Of a DNA stretch of 64,000 nt, positions 45,767-54,846 are shown in pieces (the stretch's first letter is position 1; each line of letters begins with the position of its first letter). The notes below the pieces were generated by a model, which saw only the letters and a program-made list of their open reading frames with translations, ran no database searches and was not told the origin of the DNA. The stretch is taken from contig CANHGS010000009.1 of assembly GCA_947460595.1 (NCBI GenBank), positions 1 through 64,000 on the forward strand, in the 5' to 3' direction. The position numbers and the translations under genes are program-made. Source of the DNA: Bacteroidota bacterium. Its GTDB lineage: Bacteria > Bacteroidota > Bacteroidia > Chitinophagales > Chitinophagaceae.

Positions 45767-47080
45767 ATGATAGACAATATGGGTATTGCCATAATGGGAT
45801 TGTCGGCTATTGCCGGAGCCTGCATCACGTATCTTTTGTATCGTATTTATTTTATGCGCAGGATGTTCCAGATGGAAGCAAGTCTGCAGCAAAAACTACA
45901 GTCTGAAATAGAACTACAGCAATTGCTCAAACACACCCAATTAGAAAAGGAACAATACCTGATGCGTGCTACGCAGGCAGAAACCAAACTAGTTATGTCT
46001 AATATAGCATTGGCAGAAGCCAAGGAGGCATCCCAACATTTTAATGAACAGATTAAGTTAGAGTTTGGTGAACTGGCGCAACAAATTATGGAAGTCAATG
46101 CTAAAAAATTTACCCAGCAAAACCAAGAGCAAATTGGACAGATTCTGCAACCTTTGAAAACAGAACTTGGCGATTTTAAAAAGAAAGTGGAAGAAACCTA
46201 CGACAAGGAATCCAAGGAGCGATTCACCCTTGGTAGAGAGATTGACCGCTTGGTACAGATGAGTATGCAGGTTAGTACAGAAGCCAATAACCTTACTACG
46301 GCATTAAAAGGGAGCAACAAATTACAGGGTAATTGGGGAGAGATGATTCTTGAATCCATTTTGGAACACAGTGGACTAGTAAAAGGTAGAGAATACTTGG
46401 TCCAAGAATTTATCAAAGACCAAGCAGGCCATATTATTAAAGATGAAAACGGAAAGGGCTTGCAGCCCGATGTAACCATCTTCTATCCTGACCAAAGAAA
46501 GCTCATCATTGATTCAAAAGTAAGTTTGGTAGCCTGGGATGAATACAGTTCTGAAACAGATAATAGTTTACAAGAAGCGGCGTTGAAGCGGCATATTGCC
46601 AGTATTAGAGCACATATGGATGGTCTGAGTAAGAAGAATTATCCCAAATATGCTCAAGCATTGGATTATGTGCTCCTGTTTATACCCATTGAACCCGCTT
46701 TTTTAGAAGCGGTTAAAAAAGATACCCAGCTTTGGAAGAATGCTTATGACAAAAAAATCATGCTGGTAAGTCCCACCAATTTATTGGCCGTCTTGAAAAT
46801 TATAGCTGATATCTGGAAAGTGACCCAACAAACCAATAATGCCGTGGAAATTGCAGAAAGAGCTGGATTACTCTATGATAAATTTGTCTTATTTCTTGAA
46901 AACCTAGAAATAGTAGGTAAAAAAATGGCGGAAGCGCAAACCGGTTATGACGCTGCCATGAAGCAATTGGGTACAGGAAGAGGAAACTTGATTGGGAAAG
47001 TAGAAGAACTCAAAAAAATGGGTGCTGCGGCTAGCAAGCAAATTCCAGACAAATTATTGCTTGAATTGAAAGATGTCTGA
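45767..47080 (+). CDS. rmuC: DNA recombination protein RmuC
   Basis: 437 aa. N-terminal membrane anchor (~5-22), a long coiled coil (~25-160), then the RmuC nuclease-like domain: NWGEMILESILEHSGLVKGREY (~190-211), PDVTIFYPDQRKLIIDSKVSL (Asp and DSK metal-site residues), LLFIPIEPAF and NLLAVLKIIADIWK. It limits inversions of short repeats during replication in E. coli. The many inverted and tandem repeats of this window are a possible substrate type. A run of nine G bases begins ten bases after the stop codon. Confidence 0.93.
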   Translation: MIDNMGIAIMGLSAIAGACITYLLYRIYFMRRMFQMEASLQQKLQSEIELQQLLKHTQLEKEQYLMRATQAETKLVMSNIALAEAKEASQHFNEQIKLEFGELAQQIMEVNAKKFTQQNQEQIGQILQPLKTELGDFKKKVEETYDKESKERFTLGREIDRLVQMSMQVSTEANNLTTALKGSNKLQGNWGEMILESILEHSGLVKGREYLVQEFIKDQAGHIIKDENGKGLQPDVTIFYPDQRKLIIDSKVSLVAWDEYSSETDNSLQEAALKRHIASIRAHMDGLSKKNYPKYAQALDYVLLFIPIEPAFLEAVKKDTQLWKNAYDKKIMLVSPTNLLAVLKIIADIWKVTQQTNNAVEIAERAGLLYDKFVLFLENLEIVGKKMAEAQTGYDAAMKQLGTGRGNLIGKVEELKKMGAAASKQIPDKLLLELKDV

Positions 47081-47170
47081 CCTCTTTAAGGGGGGGGGCA
47101 GCACTAGCTTTTTAGTTCCTAGTAAATAATGGTTAATTTTGCGCAACAGCACATCAGCTGTTGCAATTTC

Positions 47171-47599
47171 ATGATTAAGAAGAAAACGGGTATTGACATT
47201 ATTGACAAAATTCTGGATGCTTGTTATAAACATAATCCAGATGCTTTGTTTATCATGAGTCTCATGCACCAATATGAGGAGCGGGGCTCTTTGAGTAAAA
47301 AACAATTAGAGGGGCTTTATTTAAAAGGAGCAAAAGTTCCAGACCTTCCCCCTAATTGGTTGGCTACGCTTGAAGCAGAGATTTTGAAAAGACCTAACAG
47401 AGATAAAACTCCTGCTGCTTCATTAAAACCTATGGAAGAAAAAGACCTTGCTACCGAAAAAAGGATCAAGGAAATTTTAGAGAAATATCCACAACACAAG
47501 CGCGTAGTTTTTTTACAATCAAAAATTAGCAATCACCAAGTATTAAGTATTGACGAAAAAAAGGAAGTGGAAAAATTCCACAAGCTATTAATCAAGTAA
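47171..47599 (+). CDS. Uncharacterised 142-aa protein
   Basis: I do not recognise the family. From the ATG at 47171 (an in-frame ATG at 47129 would add 14 residues with two cysteines) the protein is soluble, charged and mostly helical. It has DIIDKILDACYKHNPDALFI, SLMHQYEERGSLSKKQLEGL and PPNWLATLEAEILKR in the first half, and a Lys/Glu-rich second half with KRIKEILEKYPQHKRVVF. It ends 4 bp from the convergent lipoprotein gene. The nine-G run at 47090 is in its upstream region. Confidence 0.65.
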   Translation: MIKKKTGIDIIDKILDACYKHNPDALFIMSLMHQYEERGSLSKKQLEGLYLKGAKVPDLPPNWLATLEAEILKRPNRDKTPAASLKPMEEKDLATEKRIKEILEKYPQHKRVVFLQSKISNHQVLSIDEKKEVEKFHKLLIK

Positions 47600-47603
47600 T
47601 TGT

Positions 47604-48083
47604 TTATTTCACTTCTAACTTGCGTAATGACAATTTTCCATCTATTATAATAATGGCATATAATTCAAAATCAAGCTCCCCCGTTTTTAAAGCTTTGTCT
47701 TCTATATTCAACTTGGGTAATTGACTCAAACCCGTGTTGAGTAATGTACTTAGTGTAGCAATAGTTTCTGGTAATTTTGAATCTGTTCCAATGCCATAAG
47801 AAGCCAGGGAGCCATTTTCAAAAACCATTTTTAAATCGCTTTGGCCAAAACCTGATTTTGTTTTAGCATAAAATGCTTCTGATAAATCTGGTAGGTAAAC
47901 AATACTCGCCTTCTTACCACCATTGGCATTGGCATTTTTCTCTACCAATAAAAAGGGTTTTGGATAATGAAATCGAATTGCCGAAGACTTAGTGAGTTCG
48001 GGGTCACTATAAATTTTTACGCCGGCACAAGAATTAAAAAGTAAGTAGAAAAAAAGACTGAGCAAAATCACAATGGTTTTCAT
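47604..48083 (-). CDS. Uncharacterised lipoprotein in operon with patatin
   Basis: 159 aa. Signal peptide with lipobox FNSC (Cys19), followed by a mixed alpha/beta domain with KSSAIRFHYPKPFLLVEKNA and SIVYLPDLSEAFYAKTKSGFG. No family recognised. Its ATG overlaps the TGA of the patatin gene (ATGA), so the two are translationally coupled; it may be an envelope partner of that lipase. Function unknown. Confidence 0.75.
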   Translation of the reverse strand: MKTIVILLSLFFYLLFNSCAGVKIYSDPELTKSSAIRFHYPKPFLLVEKNANANGGKKASIVYLPDLSEAFYAKTKSGFGQSDLKMVFENGSLASYGIGTDSKLPETIATLSTLLNTGLSQLPKLNIEDKALKTGELDFELYAIIIIDGKLSLRKLEVK

Positions 48084-50308
48084 AGCGGATGATTTTTTGA
48101 TGAAATAAATGGAATGATTTCTTGGAGTAAACTATTGCAATAATTGTCTACTCTTTGCATGGCTGTATGGGAGAGCACCCAATTCATGGGTAATTGTTTG
48201 GTATTAATACTAAGCGCAATCTGTAATAAATGTCCCTCACCAAATCTTTCCAAGCAGTATTGATTTAGTGCATAATTGGCCATGGTGGTTCTAGCATTCC
48301 TTGTTTGATAGATACCTGTGATAACTTCTGTTACTTCATTTCCAAAGTGAATGCCTTTGTTCCAACTGCTATCTACCTCAGAAAAGTTAAAACAAAGTAG
48401 TCTTGGTATTAACCTAGGATGTTTTTCAAATGGCAGACTACGAATCAATTGCAGCATGGTTTCTTGACCACTATTGTCAAAATACCCGCCATCCACATAG
48501 TGTCTTCTGATCTTGTTATTGACTATTTGATGTTCAAACATGGCTGCTGGTGAGAGTAAGGGAAATCTTGCACTCAGAAGAATTGCCGTACTCAATGGGA
48601 TGGTTTTTTTATAACGTGTGGCAAGGTCCCTATTTGTTGAAAGCGGCACAGCTCCTTCTAAATTCAGGTTACTCCAAATACAGGGCAAGCCCGTTTCTAC
48701 TTCCACTGTTTGAAATAAAATGACTGGGTCATTTTCAGATCCTGTGATGGGCTGGGCAAAGAGATTCCCGCTGTTATTGTCCAAAATGGTATTTGCCCAT
48801 CCGGCTTCCCATGATTTTTCTAAGGCAATGGCTCTATCCAAATTGGGAAGATGCCAGGGAATCATATACTGAACAATTTCTGCAAAAACTAACTTTCCGG
48901 TAACGGCGGAAAGAAAATCTTTTTCAAAAAATTGTTTACTGGCCCAGCTAAGGGTATGGTCTTTTAATTTGTTTCTTAAGCCTTGAATGCTGTGAAAAAA
49001 TCCAGCACCAAGACTTCCACCAGATACGGTACTATAGGCATAAATCTGTTTAGGAAAATTGGAATCAAGGTCTGTTAGTTTTGAGAGAACCATTGCCGTA
49101 AAAGCGCCTGTTCTCAATGCACCACCTTCTGCCGTAATTAAGAAAATTGGAATACTGTCTTTTGTTGATGTCTTTTCTAAATGATTTGCCCAGGATTCAA
49201 AATGTGCTTCTACTGTTGGGCGTTGCTCAGCGCTTTCTTTTTTAAGAATTCTAATGGGATGGTCTTGGTTAGCATAGGAACAAAAAAGCAACCAAATAAT
49301 GACTATAAATCTGTAAGGGATTTTAATACTAGTGATTGGTTGCGCCCTGTCTAAAAAATTTAAAAATGTATAGACAAATTGCCAGCAACCAAAACTAAAA
49401 CAAATCAAAGCGGCTGCTCCTATAATAGCATGGGCCTTTAAAGGAAGTATGGTAAAGAAAATGACTAACAAAAAGGAAATGAAACAAAGTTGATAAAACT
49501 GCTTAAGCAAGCAACGGTAAAAACTTAATGGAATCTGGTAGACCCAGGTTTGTATAGGATATGGTTGATGATAAGTCCCATGTTCTAATAAAACAAATCC
49601 AACGGGTATAAAAGATCCATTTACAAGGGGCGTTTCTCTTGGAAGATCCTTTTTTTTCTGGTCCGCTTCTTGAAATGTTGTTTGAGTAGATAAATGTATA
49701 TCCTGTGGAAGGTCAATTCTATATTGATTAAAAATGCCGTAGAGTTTGCCCGTCCAATAGGCTTCTTGGGCAGAAAGCTGCATCCATTTTCTAAATACCT
49801 TGTATTTTCTTTTGGCATGATATAGTTGAAAGAACAACCAACACAAAGCACCTAAAACTAAGAGTAGCATTATTAAAACGCCCAAGGGAAAATGGTTGTC
49901 AGTTTTATTTTGAAAGTATGCCTTGATTAATCCTATTGCCAATATACCTGATGGAATGTATAAGCAATACTTTGCTAAAACCACTTGTAGGTCTTTTCTA
50001 GATTTTACAGATTTTACAGAAAGTGCATGACCAGAATTATCTGTCATGTATAAAAGCATTTTACAACAAAATTCAGAAGACACCGACCAAAAGCACACAC
50101 CCATCAGTAAAAACAATAGGGCGGCAGGATTTCCTACTTGAAAACTATTTTCTAACAATAGTAATAAAATATCTGTGCCTTGAGGGAGAATTAGAAATGC
50201 TAGTAAGGCTAGTAGGTAAAAAAGGATTAAAACCCAGATTCCCCTTACAACAAAAAATAGGTTTCTACTAATTTGTAGGTAATGATCTAGTCTATTGATT
50301 ACTGGCAT
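48080..50308 (-). CDS. Membrane-anchored patatin-like phospholipase
   Basis: 742 aa from the ATG at 50308; an earlier in-frame TTG at 50347 is less likely. About six hydrophobic segments lie in the first ~350 residues. The C-terminal patatin domain has the oxyanion loop AEGGALRTG (~393-401), the nucleophile elbow VSGGSLG (Ser at ~432, form GxSxG) and the catalytic Asp in YVDGGYFDNSG. It should hydrolyse acyl esters of lipids at the inner membrane. Such multi-span patatins are unlike the soluble toxin-type ones. Coupled to a lipoprotein gene downstream. Confidence 0.85.
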   Translation of the reverse strand: MPVINRLDHYLQISRNLFFVVRGIWVLILFYLLALLAFLILPQGTDILLLLLENSFQVGNPAALLFLLMGVCFWSVSSEFCCKMLLYMTDNSGHALSVKSVKSRKDLQVVLAKYCLYIPSGILAIGLIKAYFQNKTDNHFPLGVLIMLLLVLGALCWLFFQLYHAKRKYKVFRKWMQLSAQEAYWTGKLYGIFNQYRIDLPQDIHLSTQTTFQEADQKKKDLPRETPLVNGSFIPVGFVLLEHGTYHQPYPIQTWVYQIPLSFYRCLLKQFYQLCFISFLLVIFFTILPLKAHAIIGAAALICFSFGCWQFVYTFLNFLDRAQPITSIKIPYRFIVIIWLLFCSYANQDHPIRILKKESAEQRPTVEAHFESWANHLEKTSTKDSIPIFLITAEGGALRTGAFTAMVLSKLTDLDSNFPKQIYAYSTVSGGSLGAGFFHSIQGLRNKLKDHTLSWASKQFFEKDFLSAVTGKLVFAEIVQYMIPWHLPNLDRAIALEKSWEAGWANTILDNNSGNLFAQPITGSENDPVILFQTVEVETGLPCIWSNLNLEGAVPLSTNRDLATRYKKTIPLSTAILLSARFPLLSPAAMFEHQIVNNKIRRHYVDGGYFDNSGQETMLQLIRSLPFEKHPRLIPRLLCFNFSEVDSSWNKGIHFGNEVTEVITGIYQTRNARTTMANYALNQYCLERFGEGHLLQIALSINTKQLPMNWVLSHTAMQRVDNYCNSLLQEIIPFISSKNHPL

Positions 50309-50398
50309 AGATTGGTCTTCTAATGATTCATTAGCTAGGAATGCCAATGCAACATTAAATTACCTATGCTATCTGAATCTTGCAACCAAAACAAGGGG

Positions 50399-50441
50399 GT
50401 GAATACACCCTTTTTTAGACTTAGAAAAAGGGTGTATTCAC
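50399..50441. repeat. Perfect 17-bp inverted repeat
   Basis: Arms GTGAATACACCCTTTTT and AAAAAGGGTGTATTCAC (50399-50415, 50425-50441) around a 9-base loop. It lies 98 bp after the GH78 stop codon and 90 bp before the patatin start, both on the minus strand. No T-run follows the stem in the minus direction, so it is not a standard terminator. The left arm can also fold alone (GGGTG / CACCC, 50397-50410). mRNA-end stabiliser, attenuator or repressor site are all possible. Confidence 0.8.
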
Positions 50442-50538
50442 GGTAGGTTGATTTTACAAAATATTATACATGAAATTTATTCATGTCCGTTTTAAGGGGA
50501 ATTTTATTGCCCTTCCCCTATTTCATTTGTATATGACT

Positions 50539-53253
50539 TTATTTAGCGGCTAGCTTAATTTGGAATTGATACACACCAGCACCTAATTCTAAGCTGACTG
50601 TACCATCGGTATTTTTTATGGCTTTATAACTAGCATCTAAAGGCGCACCGTTCTCTTTGATATTGTCTAAAGCGTCGGTTGGTAAAATCACCGTTGTTCG
50701 GGTATTGCTTGGAATGGTAGCATTCCAATCCATGATGCCATTGTTGATTTTCCATCCGGAAGAAAGCTTTCCATAATAGGTTTCTAGACTGGCTGATGCA
50801 TGCGTAAGCCCCTTGCCCAAATGGGGTTGAATCTTACTATGTTGATATCCCACACCATCTTCATAAGTATCCAAACCAACAACTGATCTATACATCCAGT
50901 CACCAATAGCGCCATAGGCATAGTGGTTAAAACTATTCATGGATGCTGGTTCAAAACTGCTATCTGTTCTAATGCCATTCCACCTTTCCCAAATAGTGGT
51001 AGCGCCCATTTTAACAGGATACAACCAAGAGGGATAAGATTCTTGTAATAATAATTGATAAGCTGTTTCTGTATGTCCAAAACGGGTCAGCACTTCACAG
51101 AGATAAGGCGTCCCTAAAAATCCAGTAGTTAAATGATTGCCATAACTTTTTATATTCTCTACCAATTTGTCTGCTGCCTGCGCACGTAGGTTCTCTGGTA
51201 ACATATCAAAATTCAAAGCCAATACATAAGCAGTTTGAGTAGAAGAAACCAATCGGCCATTGGGTGTTACGTATTCTCTTAGAAATGCGGCTTTTACATT
51301 GGCCAACAATTTTTCGTAAACAGGTAAGTCATCTGTCTTACCCAATACTTTTGCCGTATTGATCAGCAGTTGGGTAGTATGCGCATAGAAACACTGGGCT
51401 ATTAAATATTTGTCCGTTACCGCAGCGCGTCCATCATTATCATCAAAGGGTCTATAGAATAACCAGTCTCCAAAATGGAAGCCCGTATTCCACAAATTAT
51501 TCTTGCTTTCTTTTTGCATGTATCCCAACCATGCTTTCATGCTGGGGTATTGGTCTTCTAAAATCCGTTTGTCTCCATAAGCCAGGTACATATTCCAAGG
51601 AATAATGGTAGCCACATCGGCCCAGCCAGTAGCACCAGCAGAGCTAGCTCCCAATACATTGGGTATCACAAAAGGCACGCTACCATTGGGTAATTGATCA
51701 GCTGCTACGTCTTTTAACCATTTGGCAAAAAAGCTATTCACGTTTCTATTAAAAGAAGCGGTTCTAGAAAACGCTTGCGCGTCTCCTGTCCAACCCAAGC
51801 GCTCATCACGCTGCGGACAATCCGTTGGCACGTCTAAAAAGTTTCCGTTCTGACCCCATTGAATATTGTGTTGTAATTGGTTAATCAATGGATGAGAACA
51901 TTCAAAATTTCCGGTAAGTGGCATGTCTGAATATAAAGCCACGGCACTAATATCTGCCGCAGTCAGTTTGCCAGGATAACCTTCTATCTTAGCAAATCTA
52001 AAACCCTGCCAGGTAAAATGGGGTTCAAAAACTTCTTCTCCACCACCTTTTAAAATATAATTGTTCTCACACTTGGCAGTGCGTAAATTCTCTGTATAAA
52101 AATTACCATATTTATCCAACACTTCTGCGTGCGACACCCTGATTTGATCTCCAGCTTTTCCGCGAGCCTTGATTACTACCCAACCCACCAAGTTCTGTCC
52201 AAAATCTACTACTTGTTCACCCTTGGGCGTTGTAAAAATTTTCAAAGCAGAAAAAGTCTCTTGTTTTTTCACGGGTTCATTTTCAGTTGCAATGATTTCC
52301 TTTAATGAAAGATTGGCAACTACAACAGGTTTCCAATCTTTGTCTTCATAACCAGCCTTGGTCCAACCCATGGGTTCTTTTCTAGCATCGTAAGTTTCAC
52401 CATGGTAGATTTCAACAGATTGAATGGCACCGGTATTGGATTTCCAGTTGGGATTGGTGCCAATGGTTTCTTTACTTCCATCAGCGTAGACAATATTTAC
52501 CTGCATTAATAATGCTAATTCTTTGCCATAAATATTAAAGTGATTACTCCAAGCTAGGTTGCCGCGGAACCATCCATTACCAATGGTTACCCCAATGGCA
52601 TTATCGCCCTTGGCCAACAAACTAGTTATATCATAAGCTTGGTACTGTAATCTTTTATTATAAGAAGTCCAGCCAGGTGTTAGATAAGCATCGCCCATGC
52701 GCTTTCCATTAATGCTTGCTTCATACATGCCATGCACGGTAATATAGGCTGTGGCCGATTGTACCGCTTTTTTCAAATTGAAGGCTGTTCTAAATAATTG
52801 ACTGGGTCTTTGAATGGTATCTTCTTGAAATCCAGCTTTGATCCACTGTGCCGTCCAATCAGAAAAGGCTAATAAACCTGTTTGAAAACTAGCCGGGCTG
52901 CTCCAAGCCGATGGGGTTCCAGTTTGGTCCCAACTGCGGACCTGCCAACTATAACGAGTATTGCTTTTAAGCGCAGGGCCACTATAAACTACTTGAACAG
53001 TTTGATTAGAATTTACCTTGCCCGTATTCCAAATGGAACTTTTATCCTTCTCAGCACTGAGTTTAATTTCATAAGCCGTTTGAACCGTACCACGTTTGTC
53101 AGAAATCATTTTCCAACTAAACCTAGGTGCTGCAGTACCCAAACCAATGGGACTGACCTTGTTTTCAGTTAGAAGGGCGTCAGTTTGAACTTGGGCTTGT
53201 ACGCAAAGAATCAGTAGCTGCAGTGCAGCAAAAAGTAAAGAGAACTTTCTCAT
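50539..53253 (-). CDS. Alpha-L-rhamnosidase, GH78, secreted
   Basis: 904 aa from the ATG at 53253 (MRKFSLLFAALQLLILCVQAQ signal); an ATG 63 bp earlier adds no signal-like sequence. Layout: Fn3-like N-terminal domain with NTRYSWQVRSWDQ; two beta domains with TAYITVHGMYEASINGKRMG, TPGWTSYNKRLQYQ and GQNLVGWV; an (alpha/alpha)6 catalytic barrel with DVPTDCPQRDERLGWTGD (acidic residues of the active site); and GATTIWERWNG followed by a beta tail. It releases terminal alpha-L-rhamnose. It lies alone, divergent from the alcohol dehydrogenase. Confidence 0.95.
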   Translation of the reverse strand: MRKFSLLFAALQLLILCVQAQVQTDALLTENKVSPIGLGTAAPRFSWKMISDKRGTVQTAYEIKLSAEKDKSSIWNTGKVNSNQTVQVVYSGPALKSNTRYSWQVRSWDQTGTPSAWSSPASFQTGLLAFSDWTAQWIKAGFQEDTIQRPSQLFRTAFNLKKAVQSATAYITVHGMYEASINGKRMGDAYLTPGWTSYNKRLQYQAYDITSLLAKGDNAIGVTIGNGWFRGNLAWSNHFNIYGKELALLMQVNIVYADGSKETIGTNPNWKSNTGAIQSVEIYHGETYDARKEPMGWTKAGYEDKDWKPVVVANLSLKEIIATENEPVKKQETFSALKIFTTPKGEQVVDFGQNLVGWVVIKARGKAGDQIRVSHAEVLDKYGNFYTENLRTAKCENNYILKGGGEEVFEPHFTWQGFRFAKIEGYPGKLTAADISAVALYSDMPLTGNFECSHPLINQLQHNIQWGQNGNFLDVPTDCPQRDERLGWTGDAQAFSRTASFNRNVNSFFAKWLKDVAADQLPNGSVPFVIPNVLGASSAGATGWADVATIIPWNMYLAYGDKRILEDQYPSMKAWLGYMQKESKNNLWNTGFHFGDWLFYRPFDDNDGRAAVTDKYLIAQCFYAHTTQLLINTAKVLGKTDDLPVYEKLLANVKAAFLREYVTPNGRLVSSTQTAYVLALNFDMLPENLRAQAADKLVENIKSYGNHLTTGFLGTPYLCEVLTRFGHTETAYQLLLQESYPSWLYPVKMGATTIWERWNGIRTDSSFEPASMNSFNHYAYGAIGDWMYRSVVGLDTYEDGVGYQHSKIQPHLGKGLTHASASLETYYGKLSSGWKINNGIMDWNATIPSNTRTTVILPTDALDNIKENGAPLDASYKAIKNTDGTVSLELGAGVYQFQIKLAAK

Positions 53254-53528
53254 GTTGGCAGGGTGGTTTATTATAAAGCAATCATTTACTATGCTATGGG
53301 TCATTGGGGTCTCCATTCTTGATCACAAATTCCTTGGAATTGCTTGAGACGCGTAGCTTAAAGTTATTATTGTTTTTTTAAACAGGTGACTTCCCTGCTA
53401 AAAAAAACAACACCAAGCAAAAACGATTTCGTAAATTCTTACAACATTCCCATGCAGAATTTGTTATTTGCTACCCTTTTACAAAATTGATTTTTAATAA
53501 CCTAATTTCAATTATTCAAAATAACAAT
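53254..53528. other. Intergenic region between divergent GH78 and alcohol dehydrogenase genes
   Basis: 275 bp with GCAAAAACGATTTCG at 53417-53431, which only weakly resembles the LacI-type operator of the susC promoter. No clear promoter pair or hairpin otherwise. Confidence 0.35.
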
Positions 53529-54578
53529 ATGATAGCAGTAAAATCTTATGCCGCATTAGACAAAGCCTCCCCCCTTGCTCCTTTAGACATTAGCAGAAGG
53601 GCCGTGGGTGAAAAAGACGTTTTAGTAGATATTATGTACTGTGGTGTTTGTCACTCAGACATTCATATGGCCCGTAGCGAATGGGGTCCCTCTATTTATC
53701 CTATTGTTCCGGGTCACGAAATTGTGGGTAAGGTTTCAGAAGTAGGCGCAGGTGTTACTAAATTCAAGGTGGGCGACCTAGTAGGTGTGGGTGTGTTTGT
53801 AGACTCCTGCAGAAAATGCGCTTGTTGCAAAGATGACTTAGAGCAATACTGCGATGAAGGCATGACTGGAACCTATAATGGTTACGAGCGCGATGGAAAA
53901 ACCCCCACTTATGGAGGGTATTCCAATAAGATTGTGGTAGACGAGCACTATACCCTACACGTAGGTAAATTTAAGGCGGAGCAATTGGCTGCAGTAGCGC
54001 CCTTGCTTTGCGCAGGTATAACTACTTGGTCACCCTTACGTTATGCAGGTGTGGGCAAGGGTCATAAAGTAGCCGTATTAGGCCTTGGTGGTTTAGGCCA
54101 TATGGGGGTAAAATTTGCCGCCAGCTTTGGTGCTGAAGTAACCATGATTAGCACTAGCCCCTCTAAAGAAGTAGATGCAAAAGCGTTGGGTGCCACTCAT
54201 TTCTTATTGTCTACAGATAAAGAAGCCATGGAAAAGGCTGCTAATAGTTTTGACTTTATCCTCAATACCGTGGCAGCTCCTCATGATGTGAACATGTATT
54301 TAAATCTGTTAAGTGTCAACGGTAAAATGTTGGTAGTGGGTCTGCCTCCTGAGGATAGCAAAATTTCTGCTTTTCAATTAGTAGGCAAACGCAGAGGCAT
54401 TATTGGTTCTATGATTGGGGGTATTAAAGAAACCCAAGAAATGTTGGACTATTGCGCCGAGCACAATATTGTTTCCGATATTGAAATGGTGGATATGAAA
54501 GACATTAATGCCGCATACGAGCGCGTGATCAAAAGCGATGTGAAATATCGTTTTGTGATTGATCTGGCCACACTTTAA
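53529..54578 (+). CDS. Zinc-dependent alcohol dehydrogenase, NADP cinnamyl-alcohol type
   Basis: 349 aa from the ATG at 53529. Catalytic zinc site CGVCHSD...GHE (Cys/His/Cys set), structural zinc cysteines in CRKCACCKDDLEQYC, substrate region LLCAGITTWSPLR, and nucleotide-binding GLGGLGHMG. STSPSKE after the second strand suggests NADP preference. Related to YahK-type aldehyde reductases, which reduce many aldehydes to alcohols. A long purine-rich tract and a terminator follow the stop codon. Confidence 0.92.
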   Translation: MIAVKSYAALDKASPLAPLDISRRAVGEKDVLVDIMYCGVCHSDIHMARSEWGPSIYPIVPGHEIVGKVSEVGAGVTKFKVGDLVGVGVFVDSCRKCACCKDDLEQYCDEGMTGTYNGYERDGKTPTYGGYSNKIVVDEHYTLHVGKFKAEQLAAVAPLLCAGITTWSPLRYAGVGKGHKVAVLGLGGLGHMGVKFAASFGAEVTMISTSPSKEVDAKALGATHFLLSTDKEAMEKAANSFDFILNTVAAPHDVNMYLNLLSVNGKMLVVGLPPEDSKISAFQLVGKRRGIIGSMIGGIKETQEMLDYCAEHNIVSDIEMVDMKDINAAYERVIKSDVKYRFVIDLATL

Positions 54579-54765
54579 GTGAAGAGGAAGAAAGTGAAGA
54601 GTGAAGAGTGAAGAAAGGAGGAAGAAAGTGAAGAGTGAAGAGTGAAGAATGGGAGGAAGAAAGTGAAGAGATAAGAGTGAAGAAAGGAGGAAGAAAGTGA
54701 AGAGTGAAGAGAGGAGGAAGAAAGTGAAGAGATAAAAGTGAAGAGAGGAGGAAGGAGAAGTGAAA
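54579..54765 (+). repeat. Purine-rich degenerate repeat after alcohol dehydrogenase
   Basis: Begins at the stop codon and consists of shuffled units GTGAAGAG, GAAGAAAGTGAAGA and AAGGAGGAAGAAAGTG with GATAAAAGTGAAGA variants. Almost no pyrimidines except T in GTG and GATAA. Ends 30 bp before the terminator. Confidence 0.9.
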
Positions 54766-54794
54766 AATGTTTATTAAAATCAGTTACTACATTA

Positions 54795-54827
54795 AAAAAG
54801 TCCCGATTCAATAAATCGGGACTTTTT
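54795..54827. terminator. Bidirectional intrinsic terminator
   Basis: Stem AAAAAGTCCCGATT / AATCGGGACTTTTT with a five-base loop. It serves the alcohol dehydrogenase (plus) and the small convergent gene at 54847 (minus). Confidence 0.93.
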
Positions 54828-54846
54828 GTATAATTAAATCTAGAGA

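Noticed and set aside
53417..53431. GCAAAAACGATTTCG as a LacI operator upstream of GH78
   Set aside because: Arms match in fewer than half of the positions.
54575..54811. Minus-strand Ser/Leu/Phe-rich reading frame
   Set aside because: Antisense translation of the purine-rich tract and the terminator; no independent sign of coding.
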